The notes under the pieces are model-generated. The model was not told where the DNA came from. It saw only the letters and a program-made list of their open reading frames with translations, and did not search any database. A stretch of 45,325 nt of DNA, from NCBI GenBank assembly GCA_949288725.1, contig CASELF010000007.1, positions 1-45,325 of the forward strand. Reading direction: 5' to 3'. Both the position numbers and the translations under genes were made by a program. Shown here in pieces: positions 9,057-17,330 of this stretch. The stretch is from an uncultured bacterium. GTDB taxonomy: Bacteria > Cyanobacteriota > Vampirovibrionia > Gastranaerophilales > Gastranaerophilaceae. The first letter of the stretch is position 1. Each line of letters begins with the position of its first letter.

Positions 9057-9899
9057 ACTCATATAATAGTCTTTCAAAATCTTTGTATCAGTTTCAATAT
9101 TAGGACTTTCGCAAACCAAAGCACCTTTTACACCAAAAGACTTTAATGCTTTTAACAAGTCCTTATAATTCATATCGGATTCTTCTAAAATAAGGTGTTG
9201 TTTTTCACCTTTAGCAGTATATTCAATCCCAGCCAAATGTGCATGGAAATTATTTATTGCAAAATCACCCAGTTCTTTTCCAATTCTATCTAATACTTTG
9301 CAAAATTCATCATAAGTGTTGTATTGCCCGCCTGTTCTGGCATGAATATGCGAAAAATCAATACAAGGCAATACTTGTTCAAACTCTTTAGACAATCGAA
9401 TAATTTCCTCATAATCACCCCATTGTGTGGCTTTTCCTGTCGTTTCTGGTCTAATCCACATCTTGATATTATGTTTCTCCAAAACTTCAAGAATTTTTTG
9501 AGTTTGCTTTTTAACCTGTTGATAAACATCTTCTTTATCTTTTCCCATATAAAAAGCCGCGTGATATGTAATACTATACCCGCCAAAATCAGAAGCTGCT
9601 TTTGCGGTATCAATAATTCTTTGAACACTTGCTTCAACTTTTTCTTCTTCTTTAGAATTAAGATTGATATAAAACGGACCATGAGCCGTTAAAACTAAAG
9701 GAGATTCTTTTTGAACATTTTTCAAAAATTCGCGTGTTTCATCAGACATCCTAACCCCATGGACAAACTCAACTTCCATTCCGTCAAGCCCCATCTCTTT
9801 AAGGATTTCAATTGCCTTAGGATAACCACCTTTACCGGTGACAAGCGGCATGCCTGCAGTTAAAAAATTCAACTTATCTATACTATAAAAATTCTGCAT
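9051..9899 (-). CDS. Endonuclease IV-like TIM-barrel metalloprotein
   Basis: The 282-residue protein is of the AP endonuclease family 2 (xylose isomerase-like TIM barrel). Candidate metal ligands fall in the order and spacing of endonuclease IV: H73 (AHGPF), H113, E152 (RPETTG), D181 and H184 (DFSHIH), H219 or H221 (FHAHLAG), H235 and E264 (CESPN). Endonuclease IV cuts DNA 5' of abasic sites. A sugar-phosphate isomerase of the same fold is the main alternative, but the near-complete trinuclear-site pattern favours the nuclease. The ligand equivalent to Nfo Asp229 is not obvious. The start overlaps the end of crcB by 22 nt, so both share a transcript. Confidence 0.75.
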   Translation of the reverse strand: MQNFYSIDKLNFLTAGMPLVTGKGGYPKAIEILKEMGLDGMEVEFVHGVRMSDETREFLKNVQKESPLVLTAHGPFYINLNSKEEEKVEASVQRIIDTAKAASDFGGYSITYHAAFYMGKDKEDVYQQVKKQTQKILEVLEKHNIKMWIRPETTGKATQWGDYEEIIRLSKEFEQVLPCIDFSHIHARTGGQYNTYDEFCKVLDRIGKELGDFAINNFHAHLAGIEYTAKGEKQHLILEESDMNYKDLLKALKSFGVKGALVCESPNIETDTKILKDYYMSL

Positions 9900-10258
9900 A
9901 AATATCCTCCCAAAAGTACCGCTAAAACCCCGATAATAAGACTTACTACGGTATATATAGCAGCCTGAATGTATTGCAAATTCTGAATCATATCAAAAAT
10001 TTCAAACGAAAAAGTGCTAAAAGTAGTCAACCCGCCACAAAAACCTACAGTTATAAACAATTTTATTGCAGGGTTCAGTTGGAATTTTTCTAAACATAAT
10101 ACATAGACAAAACCCAAAATAAAACACCCGACTACATTCACAATAAAAGTAGGCAAAGGTAAGTGAAACTTAAGATAGTGAACAAATAACACACCTGTTA
10201 AATACCTTAAAACAGCACCAATTCCTCCACCTAAAAATACTGCTGCAATATTTAACAC
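9878..10258 (-). CDS. crcB: Fluoride exporter CrcB/Fluc
   Basis: Fluc proteins are small dual-topology channels that let fluoride leave the cytoplasm. The 126-residue product has four hydrophobic segments (about 2-22, 32-55, 63-85 and 95-122) and the family motifs GGGIGAVLRY, TFIVNVVGCFILG and GGLTTFSTFSFE, which line the fluoride path. Only one crcB copy is here, so a homodimer is expected. It overlaps the upstream C_GCAxxG_C_C gene by 7 nt and the downstream nuclease-like gene by 22 nt. I looked for a fluoride riboswitch upstream of the operon and saw none. Confidence 0.93.
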   Translation of the reverse strand: MLNIAAVFLGGGIGAVLRYLTGVLFVHYLKFHLPLPTFIVNVVGCFILGFVYVLCLEKFQLNPAIKLFITVGFCGGLTTFSTFSFEIFDMIQNLQYIQAAIYTVVSLIIGVLAVLLGGYLCRIFIV

Positions 10259-10656
10259 TTAACTTCCACCTTAATTAAATCTTCTAAAATTGAACATACA
10301 TCAGCAACAAATTTAGAACAATGTTCTTTTTTAGCACTTCCTTCGTAACCTGAACTAAGAACTCTGCAACAGGTAACTTTGTTTTCTTTTCTAAACTTTT
10401 CAACAAGTTCAGCGGCTTTTTCTCTTGCAAAAACCTGATTATTATACTTGTTGTTTCGTCCGTATAAATGTCCTAATACCATCTGTGCAGAACTAACTGC
10501 TCCGCATACACAACCGGATGACATGCCGGCAGAAAAAGTAGTCGCACAAGGCAGCAATTCTTCAGGGCAAATTCCTTCATCAATACAAGCCTGTACAACG
10601 CTTTCAGAACAGGAATACCCATTCTTAAAATATTCTAATGCTTTATCTTTTATCAT
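10252..10656 (-). CDS. C_GCAxxG_C_C family Cys-rich protein
   Basis: This 134-residue protein belongs to the small redox-associated family named after its Cys pattern. Eleven Cys are visible, including C16 and C24 near the start, the core G48-C49-V-C51-G52-A53, C96-C97, C113, C121 and a C-terminal C134. The biochemical role is not established; these proteins may bind metal or carry a redox cofactor, and are common in anaerobes. The stop overlaps the crcB start by 7 nt, so the two are co-translated. An AGGTT-like sequence precedes the start. No membrane segment is apparent. Confidence 0.88.
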   Translation of the reverse strand: MIKDKALEYFKNGYSCSESVVQACIDEGICPEELLPCATTFSAGMSSGCVCGAVSSAQMVLGHLYGRNNKYNNQVFAREKAAELVEKFRKENKVTCCRVLSSGYEGSAKKEHCSKFVADVCSILEDLIKVEVKC

Positions 10657-10673
10657 AATATTTAACCTCTTAA

Positions 10674-11093
10674 TTAATTTCTCACATAAAAATATGCACT
10701 TGTCAAAACTTTAGTGGGATTATCACGAGAATACACTCTCATTGCATAAGCCCCAGGGGAATTAAAAACAACATAATCAGTAAAATAATGAACTTGTTCA
10801 TCTCTTAATTTAACACGCTTTCCCCAAGCAAGATTATACCCTAATCTTTCGCCTTCACCACCGATTTTAAGCACCTGAATTAATAACATTTGAGATTCCA
10901 CCTTCTTAGGTAAAGTGATAAGGTAATAAACCCGCTCCCCCGGCTTAAATACGTTGGTATTACTAGGAGAAATTATAGTATCTTCAGTAAACTGATATTT
11001 GTTAAACAAAATAACGGATTTTTCACGCCCATAACAAGAAGGCATCAAAAAACCAAACATAAATATTATTACAAGTAAAAATATTTTTTTCAT
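10674..11093 (-). CDS. Putative small lipoprotein, unknown function
   Basis: From the ATG at 11093 the product has 139 residues. It opens with Lys-Lys, a hydrophobic stretch (IFLLVIIFMFGFLM) and a Cys after Pro-Ser, resembling a lipoprotein signal ending MPSC. The lipobox is weak because Pro is unusual at that position. The mature part is beta-rich (FKPGERVYYLITLPK, QVHYFTDYVVFNSPGAYAMRVYSR), suggesting a periplasmic immunoglobulin-like sandwich. An in-frame TTG at 11099 lies 6 nt after GGAA and may be the real start. It is 15-21 nt downstream of the TPR gene on the same strand, so both probably form an envelope operon. Confidence 0.65.
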   Translation of the reverse strand: MKKIFLLVIIFMFGFLMPSCYGREKSVILFNKYQFTEDTIISPSNTNVFKPGERVYYLITLPKKVESQMLLIQVLKIGGEGERLGYNLAWGKRVKLRDEQVHYFTDYVVFNSPGAYAMRVYSRDNPTKVLTSAYFYVRN

Positions 11094-11114
11094 ACTCAAA
11101 AACTATTCCAAGCA

Positions 11115-13205
11115 TTATTTTTGCAATTGTTTAATCTGTGCTTGAACATTTTCTACAGTTTCTTTATCGTTACTATGTTTAACAAAGAGTTTATAATTTT
11201 TTATAGCATCTTCTTTTTTGCCTTGTGCCTCTAATGCTCTTCCAAGTGCATAATAAGCATAACCGGAATTGTAATCCGTATCTAGTGAAATTACATGTTC
11301 AAAACTTTTTTGTGCTTCAATAAAATTATTCTCGTTGATATATACCAACCCCAAATTAAACCAACTATCAGTATAATCAGGATTAACAATGATAGACTTT
11401 TGATAATAATTGATTGCTCTCATATTATCTTCTTTCAATTTGTATATATAAGCAATCTTGCAAAGAGTTTCCGCATCACTCGGCACAAGTTGCAACGCAT
11501 CTTGATAATTTTTTATTGCAGCGTCATAATTGTTATTTTTAAGGTTTTTATCCCCTTCCAAAATCAAATCCTCATTTTGTTTAATAGCCACAGGAGAGGC
11601 TAATTGAGGCTTGGTTTCTTCTGTTTTTGTTTGAGATACGGTTTTTTCAGGATTTTCCATCTCAATATTTATAACAGGCAAAGGACTTCCCTGACTAACA
11701 GGCTCTTGAACCGTTGTTTTTGGTTTATACAAAGATGAAATAAAGTCACTATATTCAGCAGAATAAAGAGTTTTATCAGGGTCAAGAGAAATCGCTTTTT
11801 CATAATTTTCAGCAGCCTTTGTATTGTTCTCTTGCGCTCTATATATCTTTGCCAAACCATAATATACTGAGCCATCCATATAACCTTCTTTAATAGCAAG
11901 TTTAAAGTCAGCCATTGCAGTTTCATAATCTTCAATTTCCAACAATTCATGCCCTCTTGCAACAAGAGCCTTGTTCATATTGTCTTTTACAGCCTTATCA
12001 TTTTTAACTGTTTGAAGTTCTTTATACAATGCTATAGCATCCTCATATTGATGCAAGGCATGCAATGCTAATGCTTTATTAAATTTGATATTATAATCAT
12101 CTGGCTGAACTTTTAAAATTTCATCATAATACTTGACAGCGTTGTTATAGTCCTTCTTGTTATGGAAACAAAAAGCAATATCTTTTTTAATATCAACATC
12201 ATCAGGAGTTTTTTGCTCAGCAATCAAATAATTTTCAAGTGCTTTATCATAATTTCCGAGAGTCTTATAAACATTTGCAATATTTTTATACCCGCTTACA
12301 TCATTCGGATATGCTTGAATATACATATTATACTGAGTAAGTGCTTCGGTATTTTTATTCATATTAGCCAGCAAATTCGCATAATCTAAGCGAACAGTGT
12401 TTAAATTTGGAACTTTCTTCAACACAAATTGATACTGTTCATAAGCCAATTCATTTTTTCCAAGATCCTGATATGCTTGTGCTAACCCCAAATGTGCAGC
12501 ATTATTATCAGGATTGCGTTCAATTGCTTTTTCAAGCATTTCGGCAGCCTTGTCTGCTTCATCAGTATTTAAAAGAGATAGCCCGTATTCAGAATAATAC
12601 TTAAAGTTATCTTGATTTTTATCAAACAAGGTTTTATACTGCTCAACAGCATTTTTATAATCTTTAACAGCAAAATAAGACGCCGCAAGATTTTCACGAG
12701 ATTCAGTGTGTTGTGAATAAGTTTCTAAAAATGCATTGTAATTTTTAATAGCAGAATTGTAATCTTTCAACTGATATTGAGTATTGGCAATGTTGTAATA
12801 ATTGTATTTGTATTCCGGAAATAAGTCCAAAGCCTTTTCATAAGCCTGCAAAGCCTCTTTATATTTCGCCTGAGTTTCATAAATACTACCAATACTGATA
12901 TATATAAAAGCATCATCCGGCTTTAAACTGATAACTTTTTTATACAATTCAAGTGCTTTATCATTTTCGCCAATTTCAGTGTATAAACCGGCAAGTTTTG
13001 TATAAATCATAGTATCATTACCTGCAATAGCAGCGGCTTTTTCAAGTAAAGAAATAGCCTCCTTCATATCCTGCTGATGTTCGGCACTGCAGGCTTCTTG
13101 GTATAATACACTGGCTTCAGGCGACATTTGCGCCATAGCAGGCATTGTGCCAATACCAATGGATGAAACCAAAATACCTGTCAAGATTGACTTTTTTATA
13201 TTCAT
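11115..13205 (-). CDS. Secreted TPR-repeat protein
   Basis: The 696-residue product has a signal peptide (Lys-Lys, hydrophobic core, then PAMA before QMSPEAS) and is otherwise almost wholly tetratricopeptide repeats in two blocks. One block covers about 30-495. A low-complexity Pro/Gln/Thr/Glu linker follows at about 500-560, and a C-terminal block of three or four repeats covers about 560-690. Repeats show the usual W/Y-x-LG-x2-Y-x8-A-x3-F/Y-x2-A pattern. It is probably a periplasmic or surface scaffold; partners cannot be inferred. AGAGGG stands 6 nt before the ATG, and a good promoter lies upstream. The small lipoprotein gene follows. Confidence 0.87.
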   Translation of the reverse strand: MNIKKSILTGILVSSIGIGTMPAMAQMSPEASVLYQEACSAEHQQDMKEAISLLEKAAAIAGNDTMIYTKLAGLYTEIGENDKALELYKKVISLKPDDAFIYISIGSIYETQAKYKEALQAYEKALDLFPEYKYNYYNIANTQYQLKDYNSAIKNYNAFLETYSQHTESRENLAASYFAVKDYKNAVEQYKTLFDKNQDNFKYYSEYGLSLLNTDEADKAAEMLEKAIERNPDNNAAHLGLAQAYQDLGKNELAYEQYQFVLKKVPNLNTVRLDYANLLANMNKNTEALTQYNMYIQAYPNDVSGYKNIANVYKTLGNYDKALENYLIAEQKTPDDVDIKKDIAFCFHNKKDYNNAVKYYDEILKVQPDDYNIKFNKALALHALHQYEDAIALYKELQTVKNDKAVKDNMNKALVARGHELLEIEDYETAMADFKLAIKEGYMDGSVYYGLAKIYRAQENNTKAAENYEKAISLDPDKTLYSAEYSDFISSLYKPKTTVQEPVSQGSPLPVINIEMENPEKTVSQTKTEETKPQLASPVAIKQNEDLILEGDKNLKNNNYDAAIKNYQDALQLVPSDAETLCKIAYIYKLKEDNMRAINYYQKSIIVNPDYTDSWFNLGLVYINENNFIEAQKSFEHVISLDTDYNSGYAYYALGRALEAQGKKEDAIKNYKLFVKHSNDKETVENVQAQIKQLQK

Positions 13206-13225
13206 ACAAAACCCTCTTTATTACG

Positions 13226-13254
13226 ATTTTAGCATAAAAACTTCACTTGTGCAA
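13226..13254 (-). promoter_or_regulatory. Promoter of the TPR operon
   Basis: On the minus strand TTGCAC (13254-13249), a 17-nt spacer ending in TGC, and TAAAAT (13231-13226) form an extended -10 type sigma70 promoter, about 21 nt before the TPR start. Confidence 0.65.
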
Positions 13255-13447
13255 AACTCGAAAAATTACTAAATCATTTTCCGAAATTATTAAATATTAT
13301 TGCATATTAAAAAGGTTTTAGCAAGAAATTAAAAATTTCGACAAAAGATTAAAAAATGAATTATTATAAAAACAAAATCGCTTAACAAAAATTTACAATG
13401 CAAATACTCTAACAACAACAAGAAAAATTCAAAGCCGTTGTCATGAC

Positions 13448-13476
13448 TAGAAAAAACATGATTTTTGTGGTATAAT
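13448..13476 (+). promoter_or_regulatory. Promoter of the 52-residue small protein
   Basis: TAGAAA (13448-13453), a 17-nt spacer and a perfect TATAAT (13471-13476) preceded by TGG, an extended -10. The expected leader is about 28 nt. Confidence 0.65.
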
Positions 13477-13511
13477 ATAAAAGGTTCTATAAGTGTAAAG
13501 GAGTGTAATCT

Positions 13512-13670
13512 ATGGGAAAAACAATTGCGGAAACTGAGGTGAAAAATGTTAAGTCCAAATTTGTTGATGAATTTGAAACTTATCTAAAAACTCAATGTAA
13601 AAAAACAACATTTAACGGTACAGAATTAGAATCTTTTTCTTGGTACAAAAAAGTTTTGGGGTTAGCTTAA
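13512..13670 (+). CDS. Small protein of 52 residues, unknown function
   Basis: This short gene has a complete expression unit: an extended -10 promoter, AAGGAG 8 nt before the ATG, 52 codons and a strong terminator (13703-13732). The product begins MGKTIAETEVKNVKSKF and ends SWYKKVLGLA. It is charged, likely helical in its first 30 residues, with one Cys (residue 29) and no membrane segment. I do not recognise a family. The strong signals suggest high expression. It stands between the divergent TPR gene and lepA. Confidence 0.75.
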   Translation: MGKTIAETEVKNVKSKFVDEFETYLKTQCKKTTFNGTELESFSWYKKVLGLA

Positions 13671-13702
13671 GACAAAATGGAGAGAGGAAAAGAAGATTTG
13701 TG

Positions 13703-13732
13703 AAAACCGGTCTTGAATAAGACCGGTTTTTA
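13703..13732 (+). terminator. Intrinsic terminator
   Basis: A perfect 10-bp stem AAAACCGGTC/GACCGGTTTT with an 8-nt loop runs into T residues, ending the small-protein transcript before lepA. Confidence 0.9.
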
Positions 13733-13773
13733 ACTGGCAAAATTATAACAAATTTTGAAATTACCTGTAATAT

Positions 13774-13801
13774 TTTACTAATTATTTTTTTTATATATAA
13801 T
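13774..13801 (+). promoter_or_regulatory. Promoter of lepA, adjacent to the start codon
   Basis: TTTACT (13774-13779), a 16-nt spacer and TATAAT (13796-13801). The ATG lies only 7 nt beyond the -10 box, so transcription should start at or next to the start codon. No Shine-Dalgarno is present. Confidence 0.6.
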
Positions 13802-13808
13802 CAAAATT

Positions 13809-15611
13809 ATGAAAACCAGAGAAAATGTAAGAAATTTTTGTATAATAGCGCATATAGACCACGGGAAATCAACACTTGCCGATAGATTACTTGAAAAAAC
13901 AGGGACAGTAGCCCAAAGAGATATGCAAGAACAGTTATTGGATTCTATGGACATTGAGCGTGAGCGTGGAATTACCATAAAACTCAATGCGGCAAGAATG
14001 AACTATACTGCACAAGACGGCAAAACTTATGAATTAAATTTAATTGATACCCCCGGACACGTTGACTTTTCTTACGAAGTATCAAGATCTTTAGCGGCTT
14101 GCGAAGGAGCATTACTTATTGTAGACGCAACCCAAGGTGTTGAAGCACAGACACTTGCAAACGTTTATCTAGCAATAGAACAAAATCTTGAAATAATTCC
14201 TGTAATAAACAAAATCGACTTACCTTCAGCAGATGTAGAAAGAGTAAGACAAGAGATTGAAGAGATTTTAGGAATTGATGCTTCAATGGCAATTCCTGTC
14301 AGTGCCAAAACAGGAGAAGGAATTGAAAATGTGCTTGAAGCCGTTATAAATTATATTCCTGCACCTGCGGATAATTCTGACAAACCACTAAGAGCATTAG
14401 TATTTGACAGCGTATATGATCAATATTTAGGCACGGTATGTTATTTCAAAATCGTTGACGGAAGTTTATCTTTGGGTGACAAAGTAAGATTTATGGCCTC
14501 TAAAAAAGAATATGAAGTTGTCGAATTAGGCTATCAAACACCTACAAGAGTGCCTGTAAAACATTTAACCTGCGGAGATGTAGGATATTTTGCAGCATCC
14601 ATCAAAGAATTAACTAGATTTGTCGGAGATACTGTTACAAACATTGAAAATCCTGCAACAGAACCACTACCAGGGTATAAAGAAGCCTTGCCAATGGTAT
14701 TTTCAGGTATGTATCCTGTTGATAATGAGGATTATGGCGATTTAAAAGAAGCATTAGAAAAGTTAAAATTAAACGACAGCAGTATCACATTTGAACCTGA
14801 AACATCAAGTGCATTAGGTTTTGGATTTAGATGCGGATTTTTGGGAATGCTTCACATGGAAATTGCTCAAGAGCGCTTGGAGCGTGAATATAATTTATCT
14901 CTGGTAACAACAGCACCATCTGTTGTTTATAAAGTTCACAAAACCAATGGTGAAGTGGTTGAAATTGACAACCCTGCTAATCTTCCTGCCGCACAATATA
15001 GAGATTATATTGAAGAACCTTATGTAAAAGTTCAAATTATTACCCCGAATGAATATGTAGGAACACTAATGGATTTGGCACAAACTAAACGCGGAATTTT
15101 TATCAATATGACATATCTTGATAAGGTGCGTGTTGATTTGGCTTATGAAATTCCATTAAGTGAAGTTATTACTGATTTTTATGATCAATTAAAATCAAGA
15201 ACAAAAGGCTATGCAAGTTTAGATTATGAATTTAGCGAATACAAAAGGTCTAAGTTGGTTAAACTTGATATAATGCTTGCAGGAGAAGTAGTTGATGCTT
15301 TATCTGTCATTTGCCATGAAGATAGTGCATTTTATATCGGACAAAAATTAACAAGCAAACTTAAAGAAATAATTCCAAGACAATTATTTGAGGTTCCCGT
15401 ACAAGCCGCAATCGGCGGAAGAGTAATAGCAAGAACCACAATAAAAGCAATGCGTAAAAACGTGCTTGCAAAATGTTATGGTGGTGATATTTCACGTAAA
15501 CGTAAACTTCTTGAAAAACAGAAAAAAGGTAAAAAACGTATGAAATCTGTAGGAAGCGTTGAAGTTCCACAAGAAGCATTTATGGCCGTTCTAAGTCTCG
15601 AAGATGATTAG
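13809..15611 (+). CDS. lepA: Elongation factor 4 (LepA GTPase)
   Basis: LepA is a ribosome-associated GTPase that influences translation under stress and ribosome maturation. The 600-residue length is normal. G1 is AHIDHGKST, switch II is [12 protein letters not shown] and NKIDLPSA is G4. LepA-specific parts are visible: [19 protein letters not shown] and the basic C-terminal tail with [17 protein letters not shown]. The start agrees with the family N-terminus (residues [18 protein letters not shown]). No Shine-Dalgarno precedes it and the -10 box is 7 nt upstream, suggesting a leaderless mRNA. The 3' end overlaps the antisense LuxR-type gene by 32 nt. Confidence 0.97.
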   Translation: MKTRENVRNFCIIAHIDHGKSTLADRLLEKTGTVAQRDMQEQLLDSMDIERERGITIKLNAARMNYTAQDGKTYELNLIDTPGHVDFSYEVSRSLAACEGALLIVDATQGVEAQTLANVYLAIEQNLEIIPVINKIDLPSADVERVRQEIEEILGIDASMAIPVSAKTGEGIENVLEAVINYIPAPADNSDKPLRALVFDSVYDQYLGTVCYFKIVDGSLSLGDKVRFMASKKEYEVVELGYQTPTRVPVKHLTCGDVGYFAASIKELTRFVGDTVTNIENPATEPLPGYKEALPMVFSGMYPVDNEDYGDLKEALEKLKLNDSSITFEPETSSALGFGFRCGFLGMLHMEIAQERLEREYNLSLVTTAPSVVYKVHKTNGEVVEIDNPANLPAAQYRDYIEEPYVKVQIITPNEYVGTLMDLAQTKRGIFINMTYLDKVRVDLAYEIPLSEVITDFYDQLKSRTKGYASLDYEFSEYKRSKLVKLDIMLAGEVVDALSVICHEDSAFYIGQKLTSKLKEIIPRQLFEVPVQAAIGGRVIARTTIKAMRKNVLAKCYGGDISRKRKLLEKQKKGKKRMKSVGSVEVPQEAFMAVLSLEDD

Positions 15612-15831
15612 AAATAAGCCCTTGTTCTATTGCAGTCACAGTAATTTCAACACGGTTTCTAACACCCATTTTCTTTATAATAGAAGCAACATGCGCTTTA
15701 ACAGTATGATGTGTAATCATAAGAATATTTGAGATTTCTCTATTTGTATATCCTTTTATTACATATTGCAGAACTTCCATTTCTCTTTCAGTAAGTTTTT
15801 TGTTATCTACTATATTGTAATTTCTATGCAT
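15580..15831 (-). CDS. LuxR/NarL-type HTH protein without receiver
   Basis: From the ATG at 15831 the product has 83 residues and consists almost only of a LuxR-type DNA-binding domain: [45 protein letters not shown]. There is no receiver or ligand domain, so it resembles stand-alone GerE-like regulators. I chose the ATG at 15831 because AGGA lies 6 nt before it; the frame continues to an ATG at 15858 with no Shine-Dalgarno. Its last 32 nt overlap the lepA 3' end in antisense, so transcription of either gene could affect the other. Its target is unknown; the next gene upstream (16110) is divergent. Confidence 0.87.
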   Translation of the reverse strand: MHRNYNIVDNKKLTEREMEVLQYVIKGYTNREISNILMITHHTVKAHVASIIKKMGVRNRVEITVTAIEQGLISNHLRDLERP

Positions 15832-16109
15832 AATTTTTCCTATAAGAACTACAATCATAATAAAATTAACTAGCCTGAATTGGTATTAGCCATACGGTCA
15901 ATTTTGCTTAAGCCAATAATAATGGGGGTTAAACAATATATATAATATATAGATTATATCGTTAACATTTTGTAACAAATGACATTCAAAACGCAATTTT
16001 GAATTTCAAAAATACTTTATATAAATACAGAGATGGAAAATCAAGATTGATTAGGATATTAAAACGGTAAACTTAAACGAGTATATGTGAGAAAAGGAGA
16101 TTCGATACA

Positions 16110-16520
16110 ATGGATCAAATAGGGAAATTGATGAACACAAGAGCAAATGTAACATTTACAAACACAACCGGAAACATAAATTCAAATAATAAGACAGAAA
16201 CAAAAGGTACAACAAAAGCGACAAATGTTAGTGCTAATTGGTTTGAAAAGAATATTGAAAGAAAAGATTTAGATATAATTAATGCATACGCAGGAATGGG
16301 TTTAGAACTATCAACTAAAAAAGCACCTGTAGGTTCAGTTGACAGTTATAAAGATGCAGCACCTGAATTTGGCAAATGGCAAGGTAATTATACTATAGAA
16401 AATAAACAAGACGCATTAAACTACTTGACAGCATACAATACAGCATTAAAAACATATCCACAAGTAGCACCACATATTCAAAAACCAGATGCACCATTTG
16501 CTGACGTATTTACAGCATAA
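16110..16520 (+). CDS. Unknown 136-residue protein
   Basis: I do not recognise this gene. The first 45 residues are rich in Asn and Thr and look disordered. The rest (from NWFEKNIERKDLDIINAYAG) appears folded, with two probable helices and a Pro-rich end (PHIQKPDAPFADVF). There is no Cys, signal peptide or membrane segment. AAGGAG stands 9 nt before the ATG and a strong terminator follows, so it is a monocistronic unit. Upstream is about 280 nt of AT-rich DNA shared with the divergent LuxR-type gene, which makes regulation by that protein possible but unproven. Confidence 0.75.
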   Translation: MDQIGKLMNTRANVTFTNTTGNINSNNKTETKGTTKATNVSANWFEKNIERKDLDIINAYAGMGLELSTKKAPVGSVDSYKDAAPEFGKWQGNYTIENKQDALNYLTAYNTALKTYPQVAPHIQKPDAPFADVFTA

Positions 16521-16550
16521 TAAAAACTTGAAATTATACTCACATATATT

Positions 16551-16582
16551 AACAAGGTCAGTTCATACGAACTGACCTTGTT
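16551..16582 (+). terminator. Intrinsic terminator after the 136-residue gene
   Basis: A perfect 14-bp stem (AACAAGGTCAGTTC and its complement) with the loop ATAC. Only a mixed T-rich stretch follows. It also separates this gene from thiE. Confidence 0.85.
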
Positions 16583-16618
16583 GTATTTATTTTATAAAAA
16601 TTAACTCAAGTAGAAATA

Positions 16619-16646
16619 TTGTTCCTGATTGAATTTATGCTATAAT
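16619..16646 (+). promoter_or_regulatory. Promoter of thiE
   Basis: TTGTTC (16619-16624), a 16-nt spacer and TATAAT (16641-16646) preceded by TGC, an extended -10. No TPP riboswitch motif was seen between it and thiE. Confidence 0.6.
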
Positions 16647-16675
16647 AGTTGTGAAGCGGGTATAAGGGATATATT

Positions 16676-17329
16676 ATGTGGAGTAAACTAAAAGAGCAGT
16701 TTAATCTTTTGAAATTAGAAAAAAAGCGATTATATCTTATAACAAACTCTGACAAATTTGATTCAAAAGATATGTTTTTAGACGCAGTTGCTTCAGCCTT
16801 GCAAGGGGGAGTTGATATAATTCAACTCAGAGAAAAGAATGTGCCGGACAGAGTAATTATTGATTTAGGGCGCAAGATAAGAATTTTATGTGATGAATAC
16901 GGCGCAACATTCATTGTAAATGACAGATTAGACATTGCCAATATAGTTGAAGCAGATGGAGTTCATCTTGGGAAAAACGATATTTCTATAAGTGATGCCA
17001 GAGAATTTCTTGGCCCACAGGCGATTATTGGCAAAACTGTATCCACGCAAGACGAAATAATTTCTGCCATAAATTGTGGCGCTGATTATCTTTCATTAGG
17101 ACCTGTCATTGCAGACAATCCTAAAGTTCAATCTCCGGTCGGTATGGACCTTATTTCTTGGGCAAATACAAATTCCACAGCACCAATTTTCATTTTTGGA
17201 GAATTTGATAGGAATTGTATAAAAGATATTATATACAACGATGGAAAACGCATTATTGTATCAGATGATGTTATGTATGCAAAATCACCTGAACAAACAG
17301 CAAGAACAATACTAACTTATTTGCCTTAA
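16676..17329 (+). CDS. thiE: Thiamine-phosphate synthase, divergent
   Basis: ThiE couples the thiazole phosphate and HMP pyrophosphate moieties into thiamine phosphate. The 217-residue product has clear TIM-barrel ThiE motifs: RLYLITNS, GGVDIIQLREKN, FIVNDRLDIA, GVHLGKND, IGKTVSTQDEI and GADYLSLGPV. Two parts are unusual. The phosphate-binding GGI element near the C-terminus is replaced by FIFGEF, and the final VSxI-type loop reads VSDDVM. The TKT-like segment after GPV is NPKVQS. Activity may therefore be altered. AAGGGA stands 6 nt before the ATG. It converges with the next gene one base away. Confidence 0.85.
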   Translation: MWSKLKEQFNLLKLEKKRLYLITNSDKFDSKDMFLDAVASALQGGVDIIQLREKNVPDRVIIDLGRKIRILCDEYGATFIVNDRLDIANIVEADGVHLGKNDISISDAREFLGPQAIIGKTVSTQDEIISAINCGADYLSLGPVIADNPKVQSPVGMDLISWANTNSTAPIFIFGEFDRNCIKDIIYNDGKRIIVSDDVMYAKSPEQTARTILTYLP

Positions 17330-17330
17330 C

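Larger units (their letters stand above)
13206..13511. other. AT-rich divergent intergenic region
   Basis: The region holds the TPR promoter (minus) and the promoter of the 52-residue protein (plus). Between them is very AT-rich DNA with a short hairpin GAAATT/AATTTC near 13325-13339. No further gene or RNA was recognised. Confidence 0.6.

Noticed and set aside
9290..9692. Long overlapping ORFs on both strands within the endonuclease IV-like gene
   Set aside because: They are Phe/Lys/Ile-rich shadows in an AT-rich genome; the metal-ligand pattern supports only the 9051-9899 frame.
10657..10673. Fluoride riboswitch before the crcB operon
   Set aside because: The gap is too short and no conserved motif is present.
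16583..16675. TPP riboswitch before thiE
   Set aside because: The conserved CTGAGA and related elements are absent and the leader is only about 25 nt from the predicted start.
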